A stretch of DNA of 64,000 nucleotides from Streptomyces brasiliensis (lineage in GTDB: Bacteria > Actinomycetota > Actinomycetes > Streptomycetales > Streptomycetaceae): contig NZ_BMQA01000009.1 of the NCBI RefSeq assembly GCF_014647875.1, forward strand, positions 1 to 64,000, given 5' to 3'. A program made the position numbers and the translations under genes. Under the pieces are notes generated by a model, which was not told where the DNA came from, searched no databases, and saw only the letters and a list, made by a program, of their open reading frames with translations. Below are positions 15,881 through 22,999 of this stretch, in pieces (within the stretch, counting starts at the first letter, position 1; every line of letters starts with the position of its first letter).

Positions 15881-16635
15881 CCGGTGGGCCGGCCGCCGTC
15901 CGCGGGAAGGCGGGCCCCGCCGGGTTGCTGCTGGTCGCGGCAGCTGCCGCCTGGGTCTGGGTGGTAACGCGCTGGGGCGGCATGCAGGCGATGCCCGGCA
16001 CCATGGGCTTGGGCCTGCCCGCTTTCCTGGCCGTGTGGACGCTGATGATGGCTGCGATGATGCTGCCCGCCACGTCGCTCGTCGCCGCGCTGTACGCGCG
16101 CACCATCACCGCGCATCGGGCATCGCGCATGGTCGTCTTCACCGTCGCCTACCTGCTCGTCTGGGCTGCGGCCGGGCTGCCGGGGTACGCGCTGGCCGTT
16201 GGCCTGGACCGGGCGGCGAGCCTCCCCGCCGCGGCGGGGACCGCAGTGGCCGCGGCTGTGTTCGCGGTCAGCGGCGTCTACCAACTCACGCCCGTAAAGG
16301 ACCGCTGCCTGGCGAGGTGCCGCTCGCCGATCGGGCTGATGCTGCGCTACGCCTCGTATCCGGGGCCCTCGCGCGATCTGCGTGCCGGAGCCCACCACGG
16401 GGCCTTCTGCCTGGGCTGCTGCTGGTCGCTGATGGTGCTGCTGGCGGCGTTCGGTGTGATGAACCTGTGGGCCATGGTGGTCCTGGCCTTTGTGATCACC
16501 ACTGAGAAGCTCGCTCCGGTCGGCCGTCTGGTGGCCCGTGTCGTGGGGATCGCCTCGATCGCCCTGGCCGTCGCCGTCTTCTGGGTCCCGGCGCTGGCTC
16601 CGGGCCTCACCGGTGCGGGTATGGCCGGTATGTGA
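15877..16635 (+). CDS. DUF2182-family integral membrane protein
   Basis: About 252 residues with six or seven membrane helices. The DUF2182 hallmarks are MMAAMMLPATSLV in the second helix, YQLTPVKDRCLARCRSP after the fourth, and HHGAFCLGCCWSLM in a late helix. The Met/Cys/His-rich face fits the family's annotation as a predicted metal-binding membrane protein. I chose GTG 15877, which overlaps the DUF1326 stop (GTGA); GTG 15868 is possible. The transported or sensed metal is unknown. It ends 129 bp before a broken guanine deaminase gene read from the other strand. Confidence 0.82.
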   Translation: MTGGPAAVRGKAGPAGLLLVAAAAAWVWVVTRWGGMQAMPGTMGLGLPAFLAVWTLMMAAMMLPATSLVAALYARTITAHRASRMVVFTVAYLLVWAAAGLPGYALAVGLDRAASLPAAAGTAVAAAVFAVSGVYQLTPVKDRCLARCRSPIGLMLRYASYPGPSRDLRAGAHHGAFCLGCCWSLMVLLAAFGVMNLWAMVVLAFVITTEKLAPVGRLVARVVGIASIALAVAVFWVPALAPGLTGAGMAGM

Positions 16636-16763
16636 CAACAGGCCGTCTCCGCCAGTGGATCACGGGCGGGCGCGGGAGTCCTGGGATCGGCGGCGGAGAT
16701 CCTGGCAACCGTGAACACGGCGAGCGTGGTCAGCGGCGATGCGACGACCGCCCTGATCGACCG

Positions 16764-17035
16764 TCAGCAGGGATGGTGGTTCGGCTTGTCCTGCCACGCC
16801 TGGTAGGCCTCGGCGCCCAGCTCGGGGAACATCTGCTGATGCTGATGCTCCGTTGGTCCGGAGGCCGCTGGAAGTCCTCGTACTGGAAGTCGTCGCTGAA
16901 CCTGATCTCCTCGGTGGCTTTCCAGCCACAGCTGAAGTGGACGGCGTCGATTCGCGCCCAGTAGATAGCGCTCATGCACATGGGACAGGGCGCGCCGCTG
17001 GTGTAGATCGAGAGTGGCACGAGGGGCGTGTCCAC
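16764..17035 (-). pseudogene. Guanine deaminase (CDA fold), broken
   Basis: The minus strand encodes the second half of a nucleoside/guanine deaminase: APCPMCMSAIYWARID with the PCxxC zinc ligands, then FQYEDFQRPPDQRSISI. The family continuation QMFPELGAEAYQAWQDK lies in another frame, so there is a frameshift near 16840-16850. The N-terminal third with the HAE catalytic motif is missing. The known enzyme converts guanine to xanthine. This copy cannot work. It sits between the DUF2182 gene and the second tRNA-Tyr scar. Confidence 0.75.
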
Positions 17036-17220
17036 ATCGTTTCAAGTCACCTGACAATTCAGTAAGAAGGCTGTGGGAAAGAGCAAAAAATCCCTCATGA
17101 ATTGCCCTCCCGCCTTTGGGTAAATGAAGAGGGAGCGATAATGGCGATCGTTCATTGGTGGCGCGACGCCCTGCTGGAGGTCCCTGGAGAAGGCCCGGCT
17201 CAGGCCGGACGACTCGCGCG
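17036..17220. other. AT-richer stretch before scar 2
   Basis: Between the broken deaminase and the second tRNA-Tyr scar is a stretch clearly richer in A and T than its surroundings (around 17040-17160). An ATG at 17141 with GAGGGAG upstream opens a frame that runs through the tRNA scar and terminator, so I do not call it a gene. The composition suggests imported sequence. Confidence 0.4.
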
Positions 17221-17263
17221 TCTGCCCGCTCAGCCTTCCCAGGTTCGGGTCCTGGCGCCGCCA
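17221..17263 (+). repeat. tRNA-Tyr 3'-half (attachment-site scar 2)
   Basis: A second copy of the tRNA-Tyr 3' part, TCTGCCCGCTCAGCC then CCAGG-TTCGGGT-CCTGG and CGCCGCCA. It differs from the copy at 14391 at a few positions, including GAA to GGG in the T loop, which would break a functional T loop. It ends at the same tRNA 3' end. With scar 1 it brackets about 2.8 kb carrying the DUF1326/DUF2182 pair. Confidence 0.75.
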
Positions 17264-17271
17264 CATTGGGG

Positions 17272-17317
17272 AAGACCCCCTTTCATCTGCGGAGACGCAG
17301 ACTGGAGGGGGTCTTTT
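17272..17317 (+). terminator. Terminator following tRNA-Tyr scar 2
   Basis: Outer stem AAGACCCCCT (17272-17281) pairs with AGGGGGTCTT (17306-17315), an inner CTGCG/CGCAG stem lies between, and TTTT follows. It is placed after the tRNA 3' end just as at scar 1. Confidence 0.8.
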
Positions 17318-17414
17318 CGTGTTCTCGGAGGGAGCGGGGTCCACTGCCGCGGCCCAGGCATCCAGGCGCGCAGGGCTCGGCACGTCCTCATACGCTCCGG
17401 GGCACACTGACCCC

Positions 17415-17627
17415 ATGTCGTCCCGCCGTAGAACCTGTCCTGTGTGTCGTCGTGAGATCGCCGTCGTCGCGGGGCGGTTCGCGCGGCACGATCCGCCCGG
17501 GGCGCGGGAGAGCGGGGAACTCGTGTCTTGCTCCGGTTCGCGAAGGCAGGCGCAACTCGGGGCAGTCCAGCCGTCGTTGGACGGGTACGCCGTGCCGGAA
17601 TTCCCCGGACAGCTGCCTCTCTTCTAA
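17415..17627 (+). CDS. Small zinc-ribbon-like protein
   Basis: A 70-residue basic protein from ATG 17415. The N-terminus RRRTCPVCRREIAVVAGRF has one CxxC, and a second Cys (residue about 39) follows the ARHDPPG stretch. I recall similar small proteins in streptomycetes but no function. A ribosome site is weak, so expression is uncertain. It ends 17 bases from the convergent oxidoreductase gene and lies just beyond the tRNA-Tyr scar, where conserved core gene order resumes. Confidence 0.5.
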   Translation: MSSRRRTCPVCRREIAVVAGRFARHDPPGARESGELVSCSGSRRQAQLGAVQPSLDGYAVPEFPGQLPLF

Positions 17628-17643
17628 CGGTCGGTGACCAACC

Positions 17644-18300
17644 TCAGTTCCCCGCCACCGACTTCACCGCCACCGACACCGGCGTCGAACCGCCGATCAG
17701 CTCCAGCGTCAGACCGGTCGTCGCCGAGCTGTCCACCAGTTCCGTGAGCACGGCGGCCACGTCCTCGCGCGGGACCGAGCCACGACCCGTGTGGGCTTCC
17801 AGGCGTACGAGGCCGGTGCCGGGGTCGTTCGTCAGGGAGCCGGGGCGCAGGATCGTCCAGTCCAGGGCGTCCAGGCCGCTGACGTACGCGTCGGCCTCGC
17901 CCTTGGCACGCAGGTACACGTCGAAGACGTCGTCTCCCTTGTGCGCGGGATCCGCGCCCATCGAGGAGACGACCACGAAACGGCGTACGCCGGCGCGTAC
18001 GGCCGCGTCCGCGAACAGCACCGCCGCGCCCTTGTCCACGGTGTCCTTGCGGGCCGCGCCACTGCCCGGGCCGGCGCCCGCCGCGAACACCGCCGCGTCC
18101 GCGCCCTGCAGATACGCCGCCACCTCCTCCACCGAGGCCGACTCAAGGTCGAGCAGGACCGGTTCGGCACCGGCCTCCCGTAGATCGTCGCCCTGTTCGG
18201 CCTTGCGGATGATCCCCGCGACCTCGTCCCCGCGCGCGGAGAGCAGCCGCTCCAGCCGCAGCGCGATCTGACCATGACCACCAGCGATGACAATGCGCAT
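17644..18300 (-). CDS. NAD(P)-binding Rossmann-fold oxidoreductase
   Basis: A 218-residue atypical short-chain dehydrogenase-like protein of the NAD(P)H-binding (YwnB/NmrA-like) kind. The N-terminal dinucleotide motif is VIAGGHGQIALRLERLL. Central strands contain VFAAGAGPGSG and RRFVVVSSMGAD, and the usual catalytic YxxxK is replaced by YLRAKGEAD, which keeps Tyr and Lys. The DWTILRPGSLTNDPGTG segment is typical of this family. Substrate unknown. It reads away from a 540-bp stretch with unusual GCGCAC repeats. Confidence 0.85.
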   Translation of the reverse strand: MRIVIAGGHGQIALRLERLLSARGDEVAGIIRKAEQGDDLREAGAEPVLLDLESASVEEVAAYLQGADAAVFAAGAGPGSGAARKDTVDKGAAVLFADAAVRAGVRRFVVVSSMGADPAHKGDDVFDVYLRAKGEADAYVSGLDALDWTILRPGSLTNDPGTGLVRLEAHTGRGSVPREDVAAVLTELVDSSATTGLTLELIGGSTPVSVAVKSVAGN

Positions 18301-18837
18301 GTCTCCGACCGTACGCCCGAAGGACCGCCGTCGCCGTACGGCTTGGGAGTGGCCGCGGAGGTTCGACCAGGGAGTGGTGTTTCAGCGGCGCTCGAACGCG
18401 GTTGCGCGCCCCAGGCGTACGCTCCGGGAGCGGCTTTCGTGACTCCGCGGGCGCGCACGGCAGGCGCAAGCGCGCACGCCCAGCGCGCACCACCCTCCGC
18501 GCGCACTTCGCCCCGCGTGCGCACCACATGCACGCGCCCGGCGTGCGACCCCCCCGGCGCACGAGTCAGGCGCGCCTACCGGGGCGCACGCGCCCCTCAC
18601 CGCACCACGAGACGCGCACTCGGTGCGTGGCGCGCACGCCGCCAACCACACCACGCGGCGCGCACCCCACGGCGCACCAGCCGAGGCTGCACACCCACGG
18701 TGCACAGCGCACTCCACAGCGCACACGCCACGGCATGTACTCCACGGCTCGCAAGCCCCAGGAAGACGCCCCCTCGCGCGCCGCTCCGCACCCGCCTCCC
18801 CCCTGTCTCCCGCCCGCGCCCGACCCCCTCACACCCC
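18301..18837. repeat. Intergenic region dense in GCGCAC hexamers
   Basis: No gene is convincing in any frame. Between about 18444 and 18733 I count at least 13 GCGCAC hexamers on the plus strand, irregularly spaced at roughly 10-40 bases, many as GCGCGCAC. By composition alone well under one would be expected. The stretch is C-rich with few T residues. It lies between the start of the oxidoreductase gene and the stop of the amidohydrolase gene. Confidence 0.6.
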
Positions 18838-20106
18838 CTAGGACAACTCCTTACGTCCCTGCCGCGGCAACCCCAGCTCCGCCGTCGCTGCCGATTTGCA
18901 GTACTCCCGTACCGCGCTCGTCCGGGCCACGATCCGCCCCCGGTGGACCACGACCCGGCTGTACGCGAGGGACAGCGCGCCCGCCAGGTGGTCGCCGCGT
19001 ACGGCGAGGAGTTCGGCGGGGAAGCCGGCCTCCACGCGTACTTCGGGGAGGCCCAGCGCCGCTCGGGCCGCCGTGCTCACCGCGCCGTACGCGTCCTCGG
19101 GGCGCAGGCCGTGGCGGGAGGCCAGCAGGTAGGCGGCCTCGAGAGGGTCGCCGCGGCCGACCGGGTTGGAGACGTCCCGCAGCGCACCGCTTCCAGCCGC
19201 GACGCGGACGCCGGCCGCCCGCAGCAGCCGTACCGGAGCCGTGCCCCGCCGGTCCGCGCACCCGCAGCCGCCCTGGGGCAGGCACACCACCGTCACGCCG
19301 GCCGCCGCGAGCTGGTCGGCGACGCGTGAAGCCGCGTCCGTACGGAGGCGGGCCAGGCCGGCGCACGGGCCGAGGGTCACGCCGGGGCGCAGGCCGCCCG
19401 CCATCGCGGCGAGCCGGGACAGCCGGGCCGGATCGGTGGCGTCCGTGTGCAGGTCGACGGGACACCCGTGCTCGGAGGCCACCTCCAGGACCGCCTCCAC
19501 ATAGCCCGTGGGATCCGGGTCCAGGTCGGGACAGCCACCCACCACCGAGGCGCCCATCTTCACCGCGTCCCGCAGCATCGCGAGGCCGTCGGCCCCGGCA
19601 ACGCCGGTCAGCACCCGCGGCATCGCCACCGTCGTCAGCTCGGCGAGCTCGCGCAGCGACCGCCGTGCCCGCAGTACGGCGGACAGCGCGCTCAGCCCCT
19701 GGACGTCGCCCACGCGCACGTGCGCGCGCAGTGCGGTGGTGCCGTGCCCGAGTTGCAGCAGGGCGGCCTCCGTCGCGCGGCGCTGGACGTCCTCGGGGTC
19801 GTACGAGACCGGTCCCTCGCTCGCGGCGGAGAGGGCGGTGTCGGCGTGGGCGTGCGGTTCGGCCGGGGCAGGCAGGAGCAGATAGCCGGTGAGGTCCACG
19901 CGTGTGCCGCCGCAACGGGACGGGCCCGGTGCCAGGCTGCCGGCGGTGCCGACCGCCTCGATGCGCGCGCCAGCGAGCCGTACGTCCACGATCCGTCCGT
20001 CGGTCAGCCGGGCCCCGCACAGCAGGAGGGCGGCCGCGTCCGACTGCCCCGAGGAACCCGGGGGGTTCGACGACGGAGGGGGCGGCTGCGGCTGGCTGTC
20101 GGGCAT
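18838..20106 (-). CDS. Amidohydrolase, cytosine-deaminase-like
   Basis: A 422-residue metal-dependent hydrolase. After a disordered Pro/Gln/Ser-rich N-terminus it has the composite amidohydrolase plan: GARLTDGRIVDVRLAGARI, then LPAPAEPHAHADTAL (metal-binding HxH), GHGTTALRAHVRV, VDLHTDATD, a late AGSGALRDVSNPVGRGD segment and a C-terminal beta-sandwich with VVVHRGRIVA. The nearest recognisable enzymes are cytosine deaminase and related deaminases. The catalytic Asp is shifted or atypical, so the substrate is open. ATG 20104-20106 was preferred over an upstream start that would add 45 low-complexity residues. Confidence 0.75.
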   Translation of the reverse strand: MPDSQPQPPPPSSNPPGSSGQSDAAALLLCGARLTDGRIVDVRLAGARIEAVGTAGSLAPGPSRCGGTRVDLTGYLLLPAPAEPHAHADTALSAASEGPVSYDPEDVQRRATEAALLQLGHGTTALRAHVRVGDVQGLSALSAVLRARRSLRELAELTTVAMPRVLTGVAGADGLAMLRDAVKMGASVVGGCPDLDPDPTGYVEAVLEVASEHGCPVDLHTDATDPARLSRLAAMAGGLRPGVTLGPCAGLARLRTDAASRVADQLAAAGVTVVCLPQGGCGCADRRGTAPVRLLRAAGVRVAAGSGALRDVSNPVGRGDPLEAAYLLASRHGLRPEDAYGAVSTAARAALGLPEVRVEAGFPAELLAVRGDHLAGALSLAYSRVVVHRGRIVARTSAVREYCKSAATAELGLPRQGRKELS

Positions 20107-20389
20107 CGCGCTCCAGGGGATCGGGGGTCCGGCGGGCCGCGGGGGGGAGGGAGGGCTCGGGGACCGTGCACGGGGACGCAAGATCACGCAGAGTGAGTCG
20201 AGCCTAGGGTGGCCGGACACGTGCGTCGCGGAGGAGCGCAATAGTCGTACCGGCGTGGTCCCGCCCGGTGGTGAGGCGTGCGGGAGGGGCCCGCGGGGCT
20301 GCCGGGGACGGGCGCGGAACGAGCCCGGACGGGCGGTGCGAAACGGATTTGGGTGAACGGCGGCCGAGCGTGTAATGTCTTCATCGCTC

Positions 20390-20462
20390 GCCCCAATAGC
20401 TCAGTCGGCAGAGCGTCTCCATGGTAAGGAGAAGGTCAACGGTTCGATTCCGTTTTGGGGCT
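20390..20462 (+). tRNA. tRNA-Thr (GGT)
   Basis: A complete 73-nt cloverleaf: acceptor GCCCCAA/TTGGGGC with discriminator T, D arm AGCTCAGTCGGCAGAGC, anticodon stem-loop TCTCC-ATGGTAA-GGAGA (anticodon GGT), and T loop TTCGATT. CCA is not encoded. It lies 45 bases upstream of tRNA-Met and rpmG, probably one transcript. Confidence 0.95.
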
Positions 20463-20507
20463 CTGGTGTGAGAGGTACCCGCCGCGAGGCGGGACCGATC
20501 TCATCAA

Positions 20508-20580
20508 AGCGGTGTAGCTCAGTCGGTAGAGCAAGCGGCTCATAATCGCTGTGTCACCGGTTCAAGTCCGGTCACCGCTA
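20508..20580 (+). tRNA. tRNA-Met (CAT)
   Basis: A complete 73-nt cloverleaf: acceptor AGCGGTG/CACCGCT with discriminator A, anticodon stem-loop AGCGG-CTCATAA-TCGCT (anticodon CAT), T arm ACCGG-TTCAAGT-CCGGT. The fully paired acceptor marks it as elongator rather than initiator. A lysidine-modified tRNA-Ile with the same CAT is not excluded by eye but is less likely. Confidence 0.9.
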
Positions 20581-20670
20581 CTGACAGTAGCCGATTGTGG
20601 GGTCGGTCCTTCGATCGGCTACTCTTTCTTGCGTTGAACAAGTCTATCCGTTCGTCTTAGGAGCACTCAC

Positions 20671-20835
20671 GTGGCTGCCACCGACGTCCGCCCGAAGATC
20701 ACGCTGGCCTGCGTGGAGTGCAAGGAGCGGAACTACATCACGAAGAAGAACCGGCGTAACAACCCGGACCGTCTCGAACTGACGAAGTACTGCCCGCGTG
20801 ACAACAGGCACACGGTGCACCGCGAGACGCGATAA
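20671..20835 (+). CDS. rpmG: 50S ribosomal protein L33
   Basis: A 54-residue ribosomal protein with the expected Streptomyces sequence ([28 protein letters not shown]). GTG 20671 follows TTAGGAG. L33 sits in the large subunit near the E site. The first zinc pair CxxC is intact, but the second pair reads CPRD rather than CPxC, so one of four zinc-ligand Cys is replaced by Asp. It directly follows tRNA-Thr and tRNA-Met, the conserved streptomycete order, and is followed by a strong terminator. Confidence 0.95.
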   Translation: MAATDVRPKITLACVECKERNYITKKNRRNNPDRLELTKYCPRDNRHTVHRETR

Positions 20836-20848
20836 CAACAGGCTCGTA

Positions 20849-20888
20849 CCGCGAGGCCGCCCCCTGCAATCCGGGGGCGGCCTCGCGG
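20849..20888 (+). terminator. rpmG terminator
   Basis: A 16-bp GC stem, CCGCGAGGCCGCCCCC pairing with GGGGGCGGCCTCGCGG at 20873-20888, followed by CGTTTC. It starts 14 bases after the rpmG stop. Confidence 0.85.
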
Positions 20889-20952
20889 CGTTTCACCCGC
20901 TGGTTCCAGCTAAGTTGTGGGCATTCACAGCAAATTCAGGAGGTACCGGGCC

Positions 20953-21405
20953 ATGGCGCTCGACCAGTCCTTCGTCGGGCGGACCTATCCGCCCACCGAG
21001 CCCTACGAGGTGGGCCGGGAGAAGATCCGTGAGTTCGCCGAGGCGGTGGGGGACACCAACCCGGTGTACACCGACACGGAGGCCGCAAAGGCGCTCGGCC
21101 ACCCCGATGTGATCGCCCCGCCGACCTTCGTGTTCTCGATCACCTTCCGGGCCGCGGGACAGGTCGTCGAGGACCCGCAACTCGGTCTCGACTACAGCCG
21201 CGTTGTCCACGGCGACCAGCGGTTCGTGTACGCCCGTCCGGTCCGCGCCGGCGACCGGCTCACGGTCGTCTCGACCATCGAGTCGATCAAGTCCCTTGCG
21301 GGAAACGACGTCCTGGACATCCGTGGCGAGGTCCGCGACGAGGCGGGCGAGCACGTGGTGACCGCCTGGACCAAGCTGGTGGCCCGTGCGGCCGAGGAGG
21401 CGTGA
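20953..21405 (+). CDS. MaoC-like dehydratase subunit (HadA/HadC type)
   Basis: A 150-residue hot-dog-fold protein of the FAS1-type N-terminal dehydratase family. PPTEPYEVGREKIREFAEAV and NPVYTDTEAAKALGHPDVIAPPTF are the family hallmarks, and the last 70 residues carry the GDQRFVYARPVRAGD strand. In mycobacteria HadA and HadC pair with HadB as (3R)-hydroxyacyl-ACP dehydratase. Here the HadB-like partner follows after 7 bases. ATG 20953 follows TCAGGAGG. The physiological substrate in streptomycetes, which do not make mycolic acids, is not known to me. Confidence 0.88.
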   Translation: MALDQSFVGRTYPPTEPYEVGREKIREFAEAVGDTNPVYTDTEAAKALGHPDVIAPPTFVFSITFRAAGQVVEDPQLGLDYSRVVHGDQRFVYARPVRAGDRLTVVSTIESIKSLAGNDVLDIRGEVRDEAGEHVVTAWTKLVARAAEEA

Positions 21406-21412
21406 GGCAGCG

Positions 21413-21841
21413 ATGACGGCGAAGATCGCGTACGACGATGTCGAGGTCGGCACCGAACTCCCGGCGCAGACCTTCCCGGTGACCCGCGCGACGCTGGTGC
21501 GCTACGCGGGCGCCTCCGGGGATTTCAACCCGATCCACTGGAACGAGAAGTTCGCCAAGGAGGTGGGCCTGCCGGACGTCATCGCGCACGGCATGTTCAC
21601 CATGGCCGAGGCGATCCGGGTGGTCACCGACTGGGCCGGCGACCCCGGCGTGGTGGTCGAGTACGGCGTCCGCTTCACCAAGCCGGTCGTCGTCCCGAAC
21701 GACGACAAGGGTGCCCTGATCGAGGTCGCCGCCAAGGTCGCGGCCAAGCTCGAAGACAACACGGTCCGCGTGGACATCACCGCCACGAGCGACGACAAGA
21801 AGGTGCTGGGCATGTCCCGGGCGGTCGTTCGGCTGGCCTGA
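21413..21841 (+). CDS. MaoC-like dehydratase catalytic subunit (HadB type)
   Basis: A 142-residue hot-dog-fold hydratase/dehydratase. The catalytic signature is YAGASGDFNPIHWNEKFA, with Asp and His of the MaoC active site, followed by the GMFTMAEAIRVV helix and FTKPVVVPND strand. It probably forms a heterodimer with the product of the gene just upstream. ATG 21413 lies 7 bases after that stop, with GTGAGGCAGCG upstream. The pair next to rpmG is conserved in streptomycetes. A terminator hairpin follows at 21860. Confidence 0.9.
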   Translation: MTAKIAYDDVEVGTELPAQTFPVTRATLVRYAGASGDFNPIHWNEKFAKEVGLPDVIAHGMFTMAEAIRVVTDWAGDPGVVVEYGVRFTKPVVVPNDDKGALIEVAAKVAAKLEDNTVRVDITATSDDKKVLGMSRAVVRLA

Positions 21842-21859
21842 GCGGCAGGTGGCGGATCG

Positions 21860-21894
21860 GTAAGGGGCGTTCTCCATTGCGGGGCGCCCCTTAC
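21860..21894 (+). terminator. Terminator after MaoC pair
   Basis: GTAAGGGGCG (21860-21869) pairs with CGCCCCTTAC (21885-21894) across a 15-base loop, followed by TTGTGTG. The next 100 bases contain two near repeats of TGACTTGTGTGGTCCCC-like sequence of no clear role. Confidence 0.75.
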
Positions 21895-22131
21895 TTGTGT
21901 GTGGTCCCCCTGACTTGTGTGGTCCCCGTACGGGCAAGAGCGGCCCCAGGGGCTGACGGGGTTGTCCGAATCTGATCCTGGCCGCGCTTGCGTGTGACTG
22001 CGGATGCGCCGTCGGCCTGCCTCGTCGAGCCGATCCGTCACGGAGACGCGGCCAGAAGGATGTCGAATGCGCCGGTTCTCGATCGACGTGAGAGTGAAAG
22101 CAGCACATCCCAGGACTCAGGAGCACCCATC

Positions 22132-22746
22132 GTGACCGTGACCGCGGACATGGCCATCTCCCTCGACGGCTACATCGCCGGCACCGACGTCGCCATCGAC
22201 AACCCGGGAGGCGACGGCGCCGAGCCGCTCTTCGAGTGGATCCACGATCTGGCGAGCTGGCGCGAGCGCCAGGGCATGACCGGCGGGAAGGAAAACCGCG
22301 ACTCCGAGCTGATGCGTGAATGGTTCGACGCCACCGGAGCGGTGGTCATGGGCCGGATGATGTACGACACGGGTGAGGAGTTCTGGGGCGACAACCCGCC
22401 GTTCCGGGCCCCGGTCTTCGTACTCACCCACCGCCCCCGGCCGACCCTTGTCAAGGAGGGCGGTACCAGCTTCACCTTCGTCACCGACGGCATCCACAGC
22501 GCCCTCGACCAGGCGAAGGCCGCCGCCGGCAACAGGAACGTCGACATCGCGGGCGGTGCGAGCACGGTGCAGCAGTACCTCAGGGAGGGGCTCATCGATG
22601 AGCTGCAGCTGCACGTGGTGCCCGCGCTCCTCGGAGGGGGGCTGCGGCTCTTCGAAGGACTGGGCGCCGGGCGGCGGTCCCTCGAACCGGTCAGGGTGGC
22701 CGACACGCCCCTCGCAACCCACCTGAAATACCGCTTCGTGAAGTGA
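22132..22746 (+). CDS. Dihydrofolate-reductase-like (RibD C-terminal) protein
   Basis: A 204-residue protein of the RibD C-terminal / dihydrofolate-reductase-like family. TADMAISLDGYIAG opens the Rossmann-like fold, and VVMGRMMYDTGEEFW, DIAGGASTVQQYLREGLIDEL and VPALLGGGLRLFEGL complete the pattern seen in these NADPH-binding reductases. The specific substrate is unknown; it is probably not the housekeeping DHFR. GTG 22132 follows CAGGAG. It is a single-gene unit ending in a hairpin at 22769. Confidence 0.88.
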   Translation: MTVTADMAISLDGYIAGTDVAIDNPGGDGAEPLFEWIHDLASWRERQGMTGGKENRDSELMREWFDATGAVVMGRMMYDTGEEFWGDNPPFRAPVFVLTHRPRPTLVKEGGTSFTFVTDGIHSALDQAKAAAGNRNVDIAGGASTVQQYLREGLIDELQLHVVPALLGGGLRLFEGLGAGRRSLEPVRVADTPLATHLKYRFVK

Positions 22747-22768
22747 CGGACCAGGCATGGACAAGGTT

Positions 22769-22797
22769 GGGCCCCGCCGGCCCGCCCGGTGGGGCCC
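22769..22797 (+). terminator. Hairpin after DHFR-like gene
   Basis: GGGCCCC (22769-22775) pairs with GGGGCCC (22791-22797), with inner CCGG/CCGG pairing. It begins 22 bases after the gene stop. The remaining bases to 22960 contain no gene that I can see. Confidence 0.6.
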
Positions 22798-22963
22798 GGC
22801 CGCCGACCCGTCATGACCACAGACGAGGAACCGGCGCTACGCGGTCGGTGGAAGGCTTCACGAGAGGAGCGGTCAGATCCGTATTCACGCCGGTCGGAGC
22901 CGTCTTCACGCGGCCCGTCTCCGTGCGGGAATGCCCGGTGCGGACATCCCCTCCCGCCGGGGC

Positions 22964-22993
22964 TTGACCAAGTTAGTGATTGAGTACTAACTT
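22964..22993 (+). promoter_or_regulatory. TetR operator overlapping its promoter
   Basis: A perfect inverted repeat AAGTTAGT-N8-ACTAACTT occupies 22970-22993, ending 6 bases before the regulator's ATG. It overlaps a promoter-like TTGACC at 22964 and TAACTT at 22988 (18-bp spacing). A variant repeat precedes the MFS gene at 23612. This arrangement fits autorepression; a leaderless or near-leaderless transcript would result. Confidence 0.75.
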
Positions 22994-22999
22994 AGTCGC

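Noticed and set aside
17141-17410. Small gene starting at ATG 17141
   Set aside because: It reads straight through the tRNA-Tyr scar and the terminator, so it is unlikely to be coding.
18382-18832. Cys-rich minus-strand frames in the GCGCAC region
   Set aside because: The Cys, Ala and Arg richness comes from the hexamer repeats; several frames are open at once and none has a ribosome site.
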